Of a stretch of DNA of 64,000 nt, positions 47,885 through 59,789 are shown piece by piece. A program made the translations under genes and the position numbers. This DNA is from Kudoa neothunni (Eukaryota; Cnidaria). The notes under the pieces were generated by a model, which saw only the letters and a list, made by a program, of their open reading frames with translations, did no database searches and was not told the DNA's origin. The DNA lies in the NCBI GenBank assembly GCA_964304625.1, contig OZ199839.1, positions 9,114,001 to 9,178,000 on the forward strand, in the 5' to 3' direction. Position 1 is the first letter of the stretch, and every line of letters starts with the position of its first letter.

Positions 47885-48933
47885 TGAGCCTCAAACACAG
47901 CGCTTCTATTCTAGCTATCCCAGCTATTTATTAGCATCATAAATTTTCCTGAATGTTCATTTTTGTTTGATTTTTTTTCTCGGTTCTCTCTTTTGCTGCG
48001 TTACTTTTAGAGTTTTTTAGCGGGATTTTGTGGGTAGGTTGCAATTTGAATATATTATTCTAAGTTGATACAATATTGATGAACGTTTTATTATGTATTG
48101 TTGCATGTGTCCTCTAAATTCGAGATACAGTCACAGTGTTATTCTATATGAATACAATAAGACAGTGGTACGTTTATTGTAGTACTGGTCGGCATTTTAT
48201 ATCATGATGTTTAATTGGGATTCGCGTGTGTTTCTAATTTTTTAATGGAAAGGTAAAATATTTTAAAGTCTCTGTTATAATTATTTTTTGTTTCACTCAA
48301 AGCACGAGAATTTTTAGAATGCTCCTACAAACTTATAATTATAAGGTTTCTATTTAAATAAAAAAATTGTATTCGAAATTTTATAAACTAAAAATCGAGA
48401 GATAATTATTTCTTAAATGATGGATCATTAATTTATATTTCTATTGAATATATACTTTAACATCATTTATTAATTAAAATTCCTATATTACTAACCGGAA
48501 AAAGCATGTTTTCATCAAAGTATAACTTATTGGGTATTTACGAAAGTTAATTCGATAATACCTTACTAATCTGGTTGCTTACTCGCATTCCCAATTTGTA
48601 CAAATTTTTCATTTTTTGAAATGATTTCTTGTCTTAAATTAATTTAAAAAATTTAAAAAAATTAAGGAAACCATTGAGATCTCATTTAGCATAGGCCCCT
48701 AATCGTCTGATGCGTAGTTGGGATTATTGTGTTTATTGCGCCGTCATGTGTCATGTATGAGATTTGACGATAAATTTGTTTTTAAAATTTGGCGGGAAAT
48801 TTTGATTCGCTACAGGTGAAGAGAACAAATAGGATTTTTTGAGACCATTATCGTATGTTTAATCCATATTCATTTTCCAATAGATATAGATTCTTTAATT
48901 TAAACCAATTCGATTTCCGCAATTAGCTATAAT
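47885..48933. other. intergenic, nothing recognised
   Basis: AT-rich spacer following MAN1; no supported feature. Confidence 0.5.
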
Positions 48934-49590
48934 TAGGGCATACAATCTTCGATTTAAATCAATTTAAAGTTTAAACCGTCGATTTTAGCAGGTTGGTTCA
49001 ACGTTTATTTTTTCGGATTGTTTCGGAAAGCGCGCCTTAATAAGAATAGGCAGAAAGAGATGTGATTTGAATAATTATTTTGAGGATTGAGTTAATTTAA
49101 AACAAATTTGTTTCAAATACTGCAAGTTAAAGTTACCCACAAAACCAAACAATGTGCAGAATTATTACATTATCGAAGCATCATTCAAGGGTGGATTCGT
49201 TAAAAAGTGTCTTTCTTGGGTCCTTTGTTATTTAAAGATCGTAGAAATCAAAAATAATAATTTATCTTGTCTCAGTCGTGGTGTATGGTGGATTGCCATT
49301 TGAAATAATAGATAGTTACACAGGACCTAGAAGTTTTTCCTAAAAATATTGCCCTACAGCACGCTTACTTTCTAATGCTGAAACTTTTGTGGAGAAGCAC
49401 TCACTTACATTGTTTAAAAAAAAGATTTCAGCAGCATACACTTTCCGACTGTTTTTATGGATTCTTAAAATTACCGTTGTCTTCAATCGAAGTAAAGATT
49501 TTTACTAAGATCAGGTACGTTCTTTCAGGGGAGAGAATACTTTTGTTGAGAGGAAAAATCTCTGATATTATAATTATATTAAAATGGTGA
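48934..49590 (+). mobile_element. hAT remnant with internal deletion
   Basis: The left end TAGGGCATACAATCTTCG plus AAATCAATTTAAAG and GTTTAAACCGTCGA parallels the start of the hAT element at 8268. A frame at 49375-49590 keeps the hAT C-terminal pattern: PLSSIEVKIFTKIRYVLSGE, then ERILLLRGKISDIIIILK. The transposase core is missing. The C-terminal signature differs from that at 10.0 kb (SSIEVKIFTK versus SSIAVERSFSK), so it is a different lineage of the superfamily. Confidence 0.6.
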
Positions 49591-50559
49591 AACTAAAATA
49601 TAATTTTATTATATACTGTGTGATGTTAATTTGTATTTTTTGCGACAGTGAGATGTTTGCGAGGATCTGCATATAATCTAATCGCCGTTATACATAAAAG
49701 AGTCGAAAATCACATGCCCTAGCTATAATACTCACGCACAAGTCGATCCTAACTAAGCGGGTGACTTAATCCAATTATACCGATAAAATATAAAGGGCGA
49801 GCAACAATGTTTACTAATAATAGTGTATTCGAATGTTTCGACGATATTTATTGATTCATATAGTTTAAGTCATTGTTTGGCTGAAAAATAGGGAAATTGG
49901 TCGGTGTACCTCCTTGTAGCTGCACTTTGTTATCTTTGCAATATTGTCGTTTTATTTATTACAGAGGATAAAACAATTTTCTATGTCTATGTCAATGTCT
50001 ATTAATATATATGTTCATGATGGTTTAAATTCTGTAGACTTGGAAGATTTTTAAATTGACTAAGGCATATTTTTATTGACACAGTACGGGATTGGGATAT
50101 ATTCTATCATAGATGAGAATATTTAAAAAATAAAAATGTGAAATCTGTCTAAACCACTTGTAGAAGGAATTTAAATAGACTTTTTTTTAAAACATCATTC
50201 TTTTATCGACTGTGATAATGATAAGCGCAGTTAATATTATAATCATTTGGAGAAGGTCATAAAAATGGCAAAAACCTTATAATTCGATGATAACTTGGAA
50301 CGATATCCTTTTTAAATTAATGTCCCTTTGTCTGGCCTATTTTTATGCACCCTTACCTCAAAACAACGGTTCAGCCATTTTAAATCAACAAAAATATTTT
50401 AAATAATTATATAAACTAAAATCTCAATTTTTACGTTAAATCTTATCGCTCAGGTTAAAATTAAAGATTTGATAGGGTGAATTTTCAGTGAACTATGCGC
50501 ATACGCGTTGATATTATTTTATGCGCGTTTAATTTACATTCGATCGCGCGTGCATAGCC
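49591..50559. other. intergenic, nothing recognised
   Basis: AT-rich sequence without supported features. Confidence 0.5.
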
Positions 50560-51092
50560 TTCAAAATGGATCAAAATGAAAACTAATTCGTCATGTTCCA
50601 ACAAAAGGCGGAGGCGATAAAAGATGTTGTAAATGGCGCCTGTGGACTTTTCCAGCTGACATGATTGATAAATTCGAAGAACTTGGAATCCATGATCGTG
50701 AGATGTTAGAGGAAAATTTACAAATATATTCAGAGTATTCGTAAAAGAAAGCAAATAGATGTTAATATCGAAAGCAACTTGACAAATCTTAACTTACTTA
50801 CACCCTAAGAAACGAAACTTTTTGTGTTCATGATTCTGGATCCTTAGCAGATGGCAGAATAATAATTTTTACGACTGAATAAAATACTCAACACCTGAAT
50901 AACACTAATGTGCGGTTGGCAGACGGTACGTTTACTGTTGTTACTGAAGCTTTCTATCAGTTTTATATCGTCCATGGCAGAATAATGGGAAGATTCTTTC
51001 CCTTAATATTTGTCTTAATGACTGGAAAATTTAAAACACTATATGAAAATATTTTAAAAAACAATTATCTCTATGTTTCCCCCAGAATGTAG
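50560..51092 (+). mobile_element. MULE (Mutator-like) transposase remnant with FLYWCH-type finger
   Basis: Plus-strand pieces read IRHVPTKGGGDKRCC (a FLYWCH-like start), then HDSGSLADGRIIIFTTE, then RLADGTFTVVTEAFYQFYIV. The last continues HGRIMGRFFPLIFVLMTGK, which is the first part of the MULE DDE domain with its first catalytic aspartate (DGTF). A stop lies between the second and third pieces, and the frame ends at 51092 well before the rest of the catalytic domain. Only the front half of the transposase survives. Confidence 0.78.
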
Positions 51093-51784
51093 TAATTGAT
51101 CTAGAACAGTCAGCTTTTGTCGCTTTAAAAATGTTTCGCAAAATACTAATACCTATTTTTGCATTTATTATTTAAGCCAATTTATTTGGAGAAAAATACG
51201 AAATGTAGGTCCCACCGAATTTTATCTACACAACAGTGATTTTAAATTGTATATTAAATTTTTTATTTCGTTATCGTTTGTACCCATTTCTAGTATTTCT
51301 GACGAATTTCTTAAATTAAAAAATAAATCAACTTTGTTCACTAATATTAATGTTGCTCCATTTGTATAATATTTTGAAATTTTTTTATAGAAATATCCAA
51401 ATATACTCATGAGACGTGGGATAATTTCGAGAGAATGATCAATAATATTGTTCTCACGACGAGCTCTGCAGAAATTTTCTATCGTCATTTTTATTCCCTA
51501 TTCGATCAAAGTCATTCAGGTCCGCCAATTTTTCTAGAAAAATTAAAAGAAACTCAAAGTCTTGTAGAGCAAGATATTGAATACCTAATGTGTGATCCAG
51601 AATCTTCCAATAAAAACACTAATTATTAATACAAAATTTAAAAACAATCTGCCAAAATTATACAAAATATTACGGATTACATTATTTAGAGGCTATATCT
51701 AAAACTTATTTTTGTGTTATTGAAACCGTGTGTTTATTCATATAAAATAATGTATTCCTTAACAAAAACACCATTATTTTGCAT

Positions 51785-52085
51785 GCGCGTCTATAGCGCG
51801 AACTTTCGCCTTAGGGGCCTTTCCGATTGGAGAACCGTGACTTACGCCTTGGGACGACGAAAAAATTTACGACAAGCATGCTTTATATATAATATACCGA
51901 TTCTAAGTAATCACACTTTTTTCGAAAATAATCATGTGAGATTCTTGTGAAATTGAAGCTGAAATAAGTCTGATAACCAAATTATTATTTTGATGAGTTT
52001 AATTGAAAATTAATTCATTTTTTCAATCTAAAAATTTTTATTTATTAGTATATGAAATAAAAATAATAGTTTATTACTTTTTAGT
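51785..52085 (+). repeat. dispersed repeat B, copy 1
   Basis: Aligned with 63165-63475. Shared blocks include GACGAAAAAATT/CAACGAAAAAATTG, ATGCTT...ATAATRTA, AAGTAATCA, ATCATGTGMGATTC, GAAATAAGTCTG and ATATGAAATAAAAATAATA. Both copies have the same orientation. No coding content and no recognised terminal repeats were found; the family is unknown. Confidence 0.72.
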
Positions 52086-53224
52086 GGAAAAACAAACGAC
52101 TTATTAAGAGTTTTAATATGGGTAAATTATTAAAAATTTTGTTGCAGCCAATAGTCAATTCAATAGTCAATTCAATGTCCGGTTTTACGCATTTTTAAAA
52201 AGCAATGCAAGTTGAATAATCAAATTTACAATCGATATACAGTATATTTTTATTAAAGAATTTCGATTTAAATAATATAATAAGGTTGCGAAATTTCCAG
52301 ATGTTAATCACGTGACTGACAGGTTTTGGGCACTTTTTTTGGAACGTTTTTGAAAAAATCGATGAATTTCGTTTAATGTTCGAAAGAAATGAATGGAATG
52401 AAAAATAATCAAATCAAAACATGAAATAATAAAATACTTCCACAATATTTCCCCCAAAGCAACCAAATTTGTTACAATAAAGCACCAGACATATCCCTCT
52501 TATCCAACTCCTATGGCATTTTACAAAACAAAAATAAAATTGTTTAGATGATTGAAACAATCCGATTTTTATTTTATCTACGAATTTATTAAAATGAATT
52601 TAAAAAATATCCAAGTTTGACAAAAAATGGATCGATCGGTCATGTCCGCGATGGAGAAAGCTATATTTCACAGTATTTGGGCGAATTTTTTGTTACTAAA
52701 TTTTGACATATACAAAAACATACAAAACGAAAAAAATACAGCTTAATATTTTTTTTCAATATATTACAGATACTGCAAAGTAAAACAGTTTTATATTGTC
52801 ATTTATAAAAATTGGATTTCTGAAGTTTAATAATAAAAATTTACTTAATTCTTGATTTCTAACAACAAATTAAATAAAAAAAATTATAAACTAAAAAAAT
52901 CGTACGACACCAATATCTATTTTTAAAATTCAAAAAGTATTTTCATTATAGTGAAAAATCAGATGTTTTTGAGAAATACGCAGTAAATTTATTATTAAAG
53001 TTTGTCCATATAAAATTGTTATATATCAATAGTAAAAAATTTATACGATAATAATAAATAATTATTGAGTTAATAATTAAGAGAGAAACGAAAAAGATTC
53101 AATGTTTGTTGAAAAATCATTAAAATTTATTATTTTAAGCTAAATTTTATTTCTCCATATTCTTTATTTTATTATGGACAATCGTGAAAAAAAATATTTG
53201 AAAAACATGCACAAGAGGGTGTTT

Positions 53225-53360
53225 TTAGGTGCCGCAGTGGCGTATCTACGTATCAACAATAGTGTGTAATCATGCGCCAGCGCTATGGTCCATAGTCAAG
53301 TAATAAGGTCTCGCCACTTTTACGTTTGAGGGTCATGGACTCGACCTTCGTTTGTGTTTA
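53225..53360 (+). repeat. possible tRNA-derived SINE head
   Basis: GTGCCGCAGTGGCGTA resembles an A box context, and GGGTCATGGACTCGACC resembles a B box context, about 100 bp downstream. The spacing is too long for a normal tRNA. It is GC-richer than its flanks and followed by a (GGAC)n run. Confidence 0.3.
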
Positions 53361-53732
53361 TAATCATGAAGAAAACGTCGTTCGCTCATGACACGGACGG
53401 ACGGACGGACGGACATTATCTGGATTGTAATTATATGAATTAATGCATACAAATGCGCTTACTGCTATCGAAAGTAATTATAAAAATATCTGGACTGAAA
53501 AAATGAAACTCAATCTATTTTTTATCTCCAAGGGAAATTATCTTATATTTACAATTCGCCAAATAATGTTACCGATGCGAACTTTATATCAAAAGACGAA
53601 TTAAAAAAATTGTATATTACAACTATTTTTAAATCACTAGAAATTTCAAGAAATGATAGTCAATAATAAAAATTGCACAGAAATCATATTAACTTAGTTA
53701 TATTACAAGAAAAGTTTGAAAATGCATGTTAT

Positions 53733-55905
53733 CTATCTGCTATCACGACTTCTACTACTGCTATTTCTACTGTTACCGCTGCTGCTGTCCGAACGAGATC
53801 TGGAATAGGAGCGGGATTTCGAATATGATCGACTTCTATCTCTACGGCGTCGTTTAGAGGAACGTTTGGAGGGTGACTTTCGTCTAGAACTTCTCGAATG
53901 TTTTTTATAATTAGTGGATCCGGTCTTATGCGAGCTTCTAGTCTACAAAAAAATCACTTTATTAAACACTAACATAAGACAATAAAATACTGTTCGACTT
54001 CTCGAGGTTGTGTTGGTGGTCGAAGGGGATCTTCTAGAACGGCGGCTGGTGGATACATCTCTATAGGAGCGATCTTTACTTTCCGTGCTAAATAATTCAA
54101 ATTTTCCAGGTTTGAACTCCTCACAAATAATGTATACCGTTTTTCACCATCATAATCTCTTTTTCGAGATTCATAACGATTATAATTAGGTGTTTTTCTC
54201 CTAGTGTCATCAGCTGGTGGGAGTTTATGAGAGTTGTGATGTTCAACATTAGAAGAATTAACATCAAGTGCGGTTGCTATGAAAAAAATTGTTGCTATTC
54301 CAATAACAACAAAATTTCGAATTACCACCACTGTTTGGTTCAGTAGTGTTGGTATGTGTGGAGTAGTTTTTTCTATAATAAGTTCTTGAATCTTTATGAG
54401 GAGTATTTTGACGGTGGTATGTGTTACGTGGAGCTAAGTCACAACAACAATCACAACAAATACTCTACTAGTGAATACGTTGATAAACCGACTGCATAAG
54501 ATCACACATTTGACCATACAGTAAGCTAGAATCCACTGTTGGAATGGAAAAGTCAGCAGGAGGTGATTCCACATGAGTATTCGTTGGCAGATCAACTCCA
54601 CTCAGAGCCATAATTAGAAAAGCTTTGATGACCTCTGATGGAAGTTTACACTTTTCTGCCGCATTTATCAAGTTTTCAACAGTGATGATAGTTTCTATAA
54701 ATTTCAATATTCAAAAACGAATGATCTATAATGCAAATACCAGGCTGTGTGTTCATGTGTTGAAGGTTTAAAAGGTTAGGTAATGCATTTGATAACAACT
54801 TTTGAGTGATAGCTGAATTTTCTATATTAATTGGTTAATTTAGCGATAAAACTACAAAAAACAAATAATACCAGGTATGAGTTTCACGATTTGGCTGAGC
54901 AGATCCGTTGAACTAGGCAGATTGTTATTGGTGTGGGTGGTTGCTCCTCCAACAGCCCCACCACCATTGGAAGCTGACGGATGAAAATTGATCTGATAAA
55001 AAGACGAAATAATAATAATAATAATAATTCAACAAGATAAAACGTACATTATTGGGATGGTTGAGAGTGTTTCCTTCAGATCGAAGGTACTTTTGTTTTT
55101 CACAATAACTTTTCCAGGTTTCTTCAATAAACCCATAGTTGAAATAGTCGGTAATATCTGCACCTATACAACAATCATTAACGAAATTGTTGAAATAACA
55201 CAGTCATCAAATCTATGAAACAAACAATAGGTTCTCCATAGAAATATATACCTGGTTGATTCCATGGTTTGGACGCATTGCCTGCACCACTATCAATTTG
55301 ACAGAGATTTGGATTGTCAATCAATGATGCATCGTTGACACTTTTGATAAGTTTTGGAATTTGAGTGGATCCAGAACTTATAGATCTATCTAGATTCAGT
55401 CAAATTATGTTAAACCACTCCATGCATCTAACAACTCGTTAAGCTGGTGTTCACATTGACAGCGGGAATTGAACTGCTCTGGTCGGCATAGCTGCCAAAC
55501 GACGAATTTTTCGAGCCAAAAAAAACTGTTTTTGTTTCTGTGGATTCATTCAACTCATCCTGCCCACTAAGAAACAATGTATAAAAAGCATATCGGTTGT
55601 GGTAGAAAAATTAAAAACTACAAGTTCAGGGGCACATCATCTAATATCAACTCAAAATCATCTTCTGAATCATTTTCTTCGTTATCAACTATTAAATTAA
55701 CCGCATTTGGGCTGACATCTTGTGTATTAATGTTGTCATTGATGTCGGAGGCTGATTTTGTTGGGGGTGAAAACAAGTTAGACTGATCCAATGGATCTAC
55801 GTCTACAATTATGTGATTGATAAATCAACTTAACACTAGAAACATACTGGTCGACTCACATAACAAAGAATCTGTATCATTTTCAGGAGTAATGCGTTGC
55901 TCCAT
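53733..55905 (-). CDS. FIP1L1: pre-mRNA 3'-end processing factor FIP1
   Basis: FIP1 is a CPSF subunit that binds U-rich RNA and tethers poly(A) polymerase. The start at 55905 ([15 protein letters not shown]) is followed by an acidic N-terminal region ([19 protein letters not shown]), as in the family. The diagnostic Fip1 motif lies at 55260-55070: [18 protein letters not shown], then [18 protein letters not shown] low-complexity middle follows ([16 protein letters not shown]), then a helical segment [20 protein letters not shown], and last an RS-rich tail ending RSRDSR with its stop at 53733-53735. About nine introns of 40-70 bp separate the exons. The next gene on the same strand (SEA-like) ends only 73 bp upstream of this start. 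Confidence 0.85.
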
Positions 55906-55978
55906 TCAAAATTACTAATGCGCTTGCGTGAAAAAATAAGACCAAATAATTAGCTACACTATAAACAATTCATAACAT
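55906..55978 (-). promoter_or_regulatory. 73-bp spacer with splice-acceptor-like and TGCGC motifs
   Basis: On the minus strand the spacer reads TTATTTTTTCACGCAAG about 19 bases before the FIP1 ATG, a pyrimidine tract with AG. The same place holds an ACGCAAGCGCAT palindrome. It could be a 5'-UTR or trans-splice acceptor, or a compact promoter. Confidence 0.35.
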
Positions 55979-56545
55979 TTAGAATGCGTAGAAAGTTCGT
56001 TTGTAGACTTTCACACCATCTCCTAGTCGTTCCTCCTGATCAACACCTAACTCAAGAAGACCAGCAGCATCAGAACCACCATTTATTTTCAAATGAACCA
56101 TTGTTTTGGGAATAGGATGAAGATGGTCTTTGATTAGAGCTTTTGTAAAATATAATGTATCAATATTGATTCTACTACCAAGAATGTATTTAACCTGTAT
56201 AAAAATAATGGTGAATTGATTACAATAAGAGTAAAATAAGTTTAATAAAGAACTACCGCCTTTTCTACATTCCCGGAGAGAATTTTAAATTTCGCGCTAG
56301 TTGGATTCTCATAATCGTCGTTCCAGTTTTGATAAAGTGTAAAGATTATCTCACCTACATTATCATTTATATTTATTTGGTTAGTTGAGCGATAAGAATG
56401 TGTTATTATACGTACTGATTGTAATGAATTACCTGGTTTAGCGTAAAATTTGTTGATAAGCTGTGAAAGTAGTAGATTCGATTCCGTGTCTCTCTTGGTG
56501 TGATAATATGAGGAGGAAGGTGGTAAAGGCTCACTTATTACGTTT
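55979..56545 (-). CDS. SEA-like domain protein, partial
   Basis: Three exons on the minus strand join with short introns: one ending INKFYAKPG, one reading EIIFTLYQNWNDDYENPTSA and KFKILSGNVEKAV, and a last one VKYILGSRINIDTLYFTKAL to the stop at 55979 (VYKRTFYAF). The NWN..Y.NP.SAKF.IL...VE.AV pattern is that of a SEA domain, found in membrane-bound or secreted glycoproteins. A furin-like KRD lies just before it. The N-terminus is not resolved; a hydrophobic frame at about 56735-56690 (MLELDNTVALVILSI) might be the signal-peptide exon. A 73-codon plus-strand frame overlaps that place, so which strand codes there is open. Confidence 0.5.
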
Positions 56546-56770
56546 ATAATGATAGTAACTAAATTGGTGCAAATTTATTCTGGATTCATTGTACACCAAC
56601 AAACTAATCATTACACAACCAAAAATAAATATACAACATTATCCGCATTAGATCCAGAATATCACTGTGTTTGTGATTTAACACCCGATATCGATAGGAT
56701 CACCAGGGCAACTGTATTATCTAACTCCAACATCGTTGAGGACGTGTCGACACAAACAACTCCAATATAA

Positions 56771-59700
56771 AGACGCGTGAAAAAACACACGTCGTAGTCA
56801 GTTTTGATTTTATGTTTGAAAAGTAATGGATGAGATGGTCAAAAACTATTATTTTAATATCTTATAATTTTTGAGTGGCTTTTCTGATGAAAAATTGAGA
56901 GAGAGAGAGAGAATGATAAAAATTTTGTAGGTGATAACCAAATACTATTATGAGTGAAACTATAAGTTGGTAAAGCTTGAGAAATTAGCGAGTCATTTCT
57001 CTGGTGATAAATCCCCTTTTAAGTTGCTAGTTGAACGAGATTGGTTAGAGTACATCTACCAAAATAAATTGCGACTTACACTGTACTCTTGGGTAAGAGC
57101 ACAAGGGATGCAAAATGTGTGAACAGCTATATCCCTGAGAATATGGCCCTAAATGTTTGTAATAAAAATCAACCAAAGTCATGTAATGGGGCAAGTACTT
57201 CAATAGCACGAGCATTTCTTAGACTACCTCGGAGTTTTGTCCCAGTGTAACAGGGCAGGAATAGGTGAGCAATTGTGTATTTTAGCTGGCTTTTTCCAAG
57301 TGATTTAGCATTTAAACCTGCCACCGAGAATGGCAGTAATGTGGCCAACAAACACACTGGTAACTCATCGTAGTAGTTGCACAACGAATGTGACCAGTCT
57401 GAAACCATGGTTTTATTTGGGAAGATTATTAGCCACAACAAGCATTATGAATGAAATTTTCCGCTAGAACAATATTTATAATACTAATGCTGTTATCTTC
57501 CGCATATATTTTATATTAAATTCTATTAAAAGATTCAGCAAATATATATTAATAAGTGATTCTGGGTGGAATTGCCAATTGAACTTACTTAATTTCTATA
57601 ACATAGACATTATTGTTGGATAATACATCAAATATTATAATTCAGTGCGTTAATAGGATAACACATTTGTTTTAATATTAACAATTGCAGAGGTTATTTA
57701 CATAGTAAATTTTGAACCTAAACCAATGGGGCATCAACATTCGGAGCCACATGCCAAATTCTAGCCTTTGAAAACTTCCAGGGGCCAGTTTTTTTAACTA
57801 AAGTTATAACTCGTAACTCATAACTCATAATTTGGATAAATATAAGAATTTTGAAACGCAATATTCAACATAATTGATAAATAGTAAGTATATTAAACGT
57901 TCTAAATTGAATAACGAATGACATAGCAAATAAATATTTGTCCCATGTTGAATAAAACAATATTTTTCTGTCCAGGTGACATTAAATTTTCTATTCTCAT
58001 CATAATTTTTTTGAATCTCAGCCATTTTAGCTAGGAAAGAAAATAAAAATAAGCTGAATTAAATATGAGATATACAGTAGGCAACCGATAATACGCACTT
58101 TCATCGATACAACGTATTCAAAGTTTATATTAGGTGAAACGTTTTATAATATTTTGGGTTTAAATTAGGGAATTATCAATCTGTTATATCACGTGACTAA
58201 CAGATAATACGCACATTTTTGGGCCAAACCGCGTAGATTAAATTGTTTTTATTGGAAAAGCAGGAAAAATTTTAATTTTGGCGGCTGAATTTTTGAACGA
58301 ATTGAAATAGATTTTGAGATATCTATCCAAAAATGATCATTTCAATGAAAAAGGAAATAGAATAAATTTTATTTCAAGACAATGTTAGTCGCCAATTAAA
58401 GAATATCATGCACGTACATAAATAAAGATTTTATCAATAAATATGATTAAAACAAAAATTGTAAATGCATACCCAACCCGCAACATATGTGTATACGCGC
58501 ATTTAATTTGATTGAAACAAAATGTCAAAAACAATATTTATTATACAGACTGTTAACGAAAAGTCCTGTAGTTTAAAATAAAATTAAAAATATTCTCAAG
58601 TTATCAAAAATTACTATAAATTGATAAATCGATAAATTTTTATATTTGTATATTTTACAAATATTTTATCCACAGCTTATTCATTTCACTATTCAAATAT
58701 TAAGTTTTAAAAATGTTCGCGAACAACATGTATTTATTTAAATACATCCTTATACTAATTATTTGTAGACATTTGTTGTGGTGAGGAAATTTCCCACCTC
58801 CATATTAATCCATGAGTTCTCATCATTATAACCAACATAGCATAAACCAGTACACTTCGTTATAGTTATTAAGTTTCTAGACTGATCAGTTCACTTTGAT
58901 TCATTTTTTAAAAATGCACAAAAACCACACAGAATTACCAACAAATCGAAAACATATCACATTGAAGAATCAATGTTGTATGATTATTTTCGAGTATTCA
59001 TTCTTAATAAATAGATGTGAATACTTTTGGTTAAACGAGTTCGGTTCCTCGCCATCGGTAATAATCGGATCATGTTTCATAACATATAAACTAATAAAGT
59101 CTAGTTTATTTTAGTTAGACGTAATTAAACAAAATATATCAATTAAAAAATAATATTTATGATTTTAAATGTTAAAAAATTAGGAAATAAGGTGTCAATT
59201 TATGTGCATAACAAAATAATAAAGATAAACATATTTTTATTATTGATTTGGAGAGTTACATATAAACGAACATTTTTAATGGTATTATAGATTAATTATG
59301 GATTTTATTTGTTATTTTTTAAGACAAATGATAGGTATAACGTTATAAAACCTAAAGTAAGATTACATTTTACAGATAAATAGTAAATATTTGTTATATT
59401 TTGCAACATGTCCTTTTTTAAAAAATTTATAAGCTTAAACAATATGTCTACTCAGGCGATTTGTATTTTAATATAACTTTTAATGGTTTTTAGATGGATA
59501 AAAATCACTTATCATGTCATTTCTTTTTTAATTATATCCTAATGAGCCTAAGTTAATGTAATTGTCTGTCTTTTAATTTAATTTAATTTTTGGAAGATTT
59601 TGCTATTTGATAAATATGTATATAATCATGCTAAAAAATAATAGGCTAACACTTAACATTAATTAAAATAAACTTAACAATGCCGTAATTCACCAAAGAT

Positions 59701-59789
59701 ATTTATTCAGTGACGATTGGAAAAAGACATCACTATATAAATTTTTACAATTAAATAAAATCTACAAAATATAAATATGTTCAGTTGCT
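56771..59789. other. intergenic with repeat A copy 2
   Basis: A (GA)n run lies at about 56898-56914. Repeat A copy 2 occupies 58066-58440. A 90-codon minus-strand frame at 57169-57441 was not recognised and has no conserved pattern. Nothing else is supported. Confidence 0.45.
58066..58440 (+). repeat. dispersed repeat A, copy 2
   Basis: The left end is TACAGTAGGCAACCGATAAT; the phrase GATAATACGCAC occurs again about 117 bp further in. The body matches 31812-32205 block by block, ending ACATAAATAAAGATT. This copy is the better preserved of the two. Confidence 0.78.

Larger units (their letters stand above)
51093..53732. other. intergenic with repeat B, a partial repeat A and a tRNA-like patch
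   Basis: Repeat B occupies 51785-52085. A short match to the middle of repeat A (TAATCACGTGACTGACAG) lies at about 52305-52325. A tandem 14-bp duplication (CAATAGTCAATT) lies at 52150-52180. A tRNA-like patch lies at 53225-53360. A (GGAC)n run lies at about 53393-53414. No gene is supported. Confidence 0.45.

Noticed and set aside
53969-54331. 120-codon minus-strand frame in the FIP1 region
   Set aside because: It runs in the wrong frame relative to the conserved FIP1 exons and RS tail, so it is a shadow.
56549-56770. 73-codon plus-strand frame opposite the SEA-like gene start
   Set aside because: It could be real, but the SEA-like exons fix the coding strand nearby and no splice partner was seen on the plus strand. 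Left open rather than called.
57169-57441. 90-codon minus-strand frame
   Set aside because: No recognisable domain, no neighbouring exon and no family pattern; too weak to call a gene.
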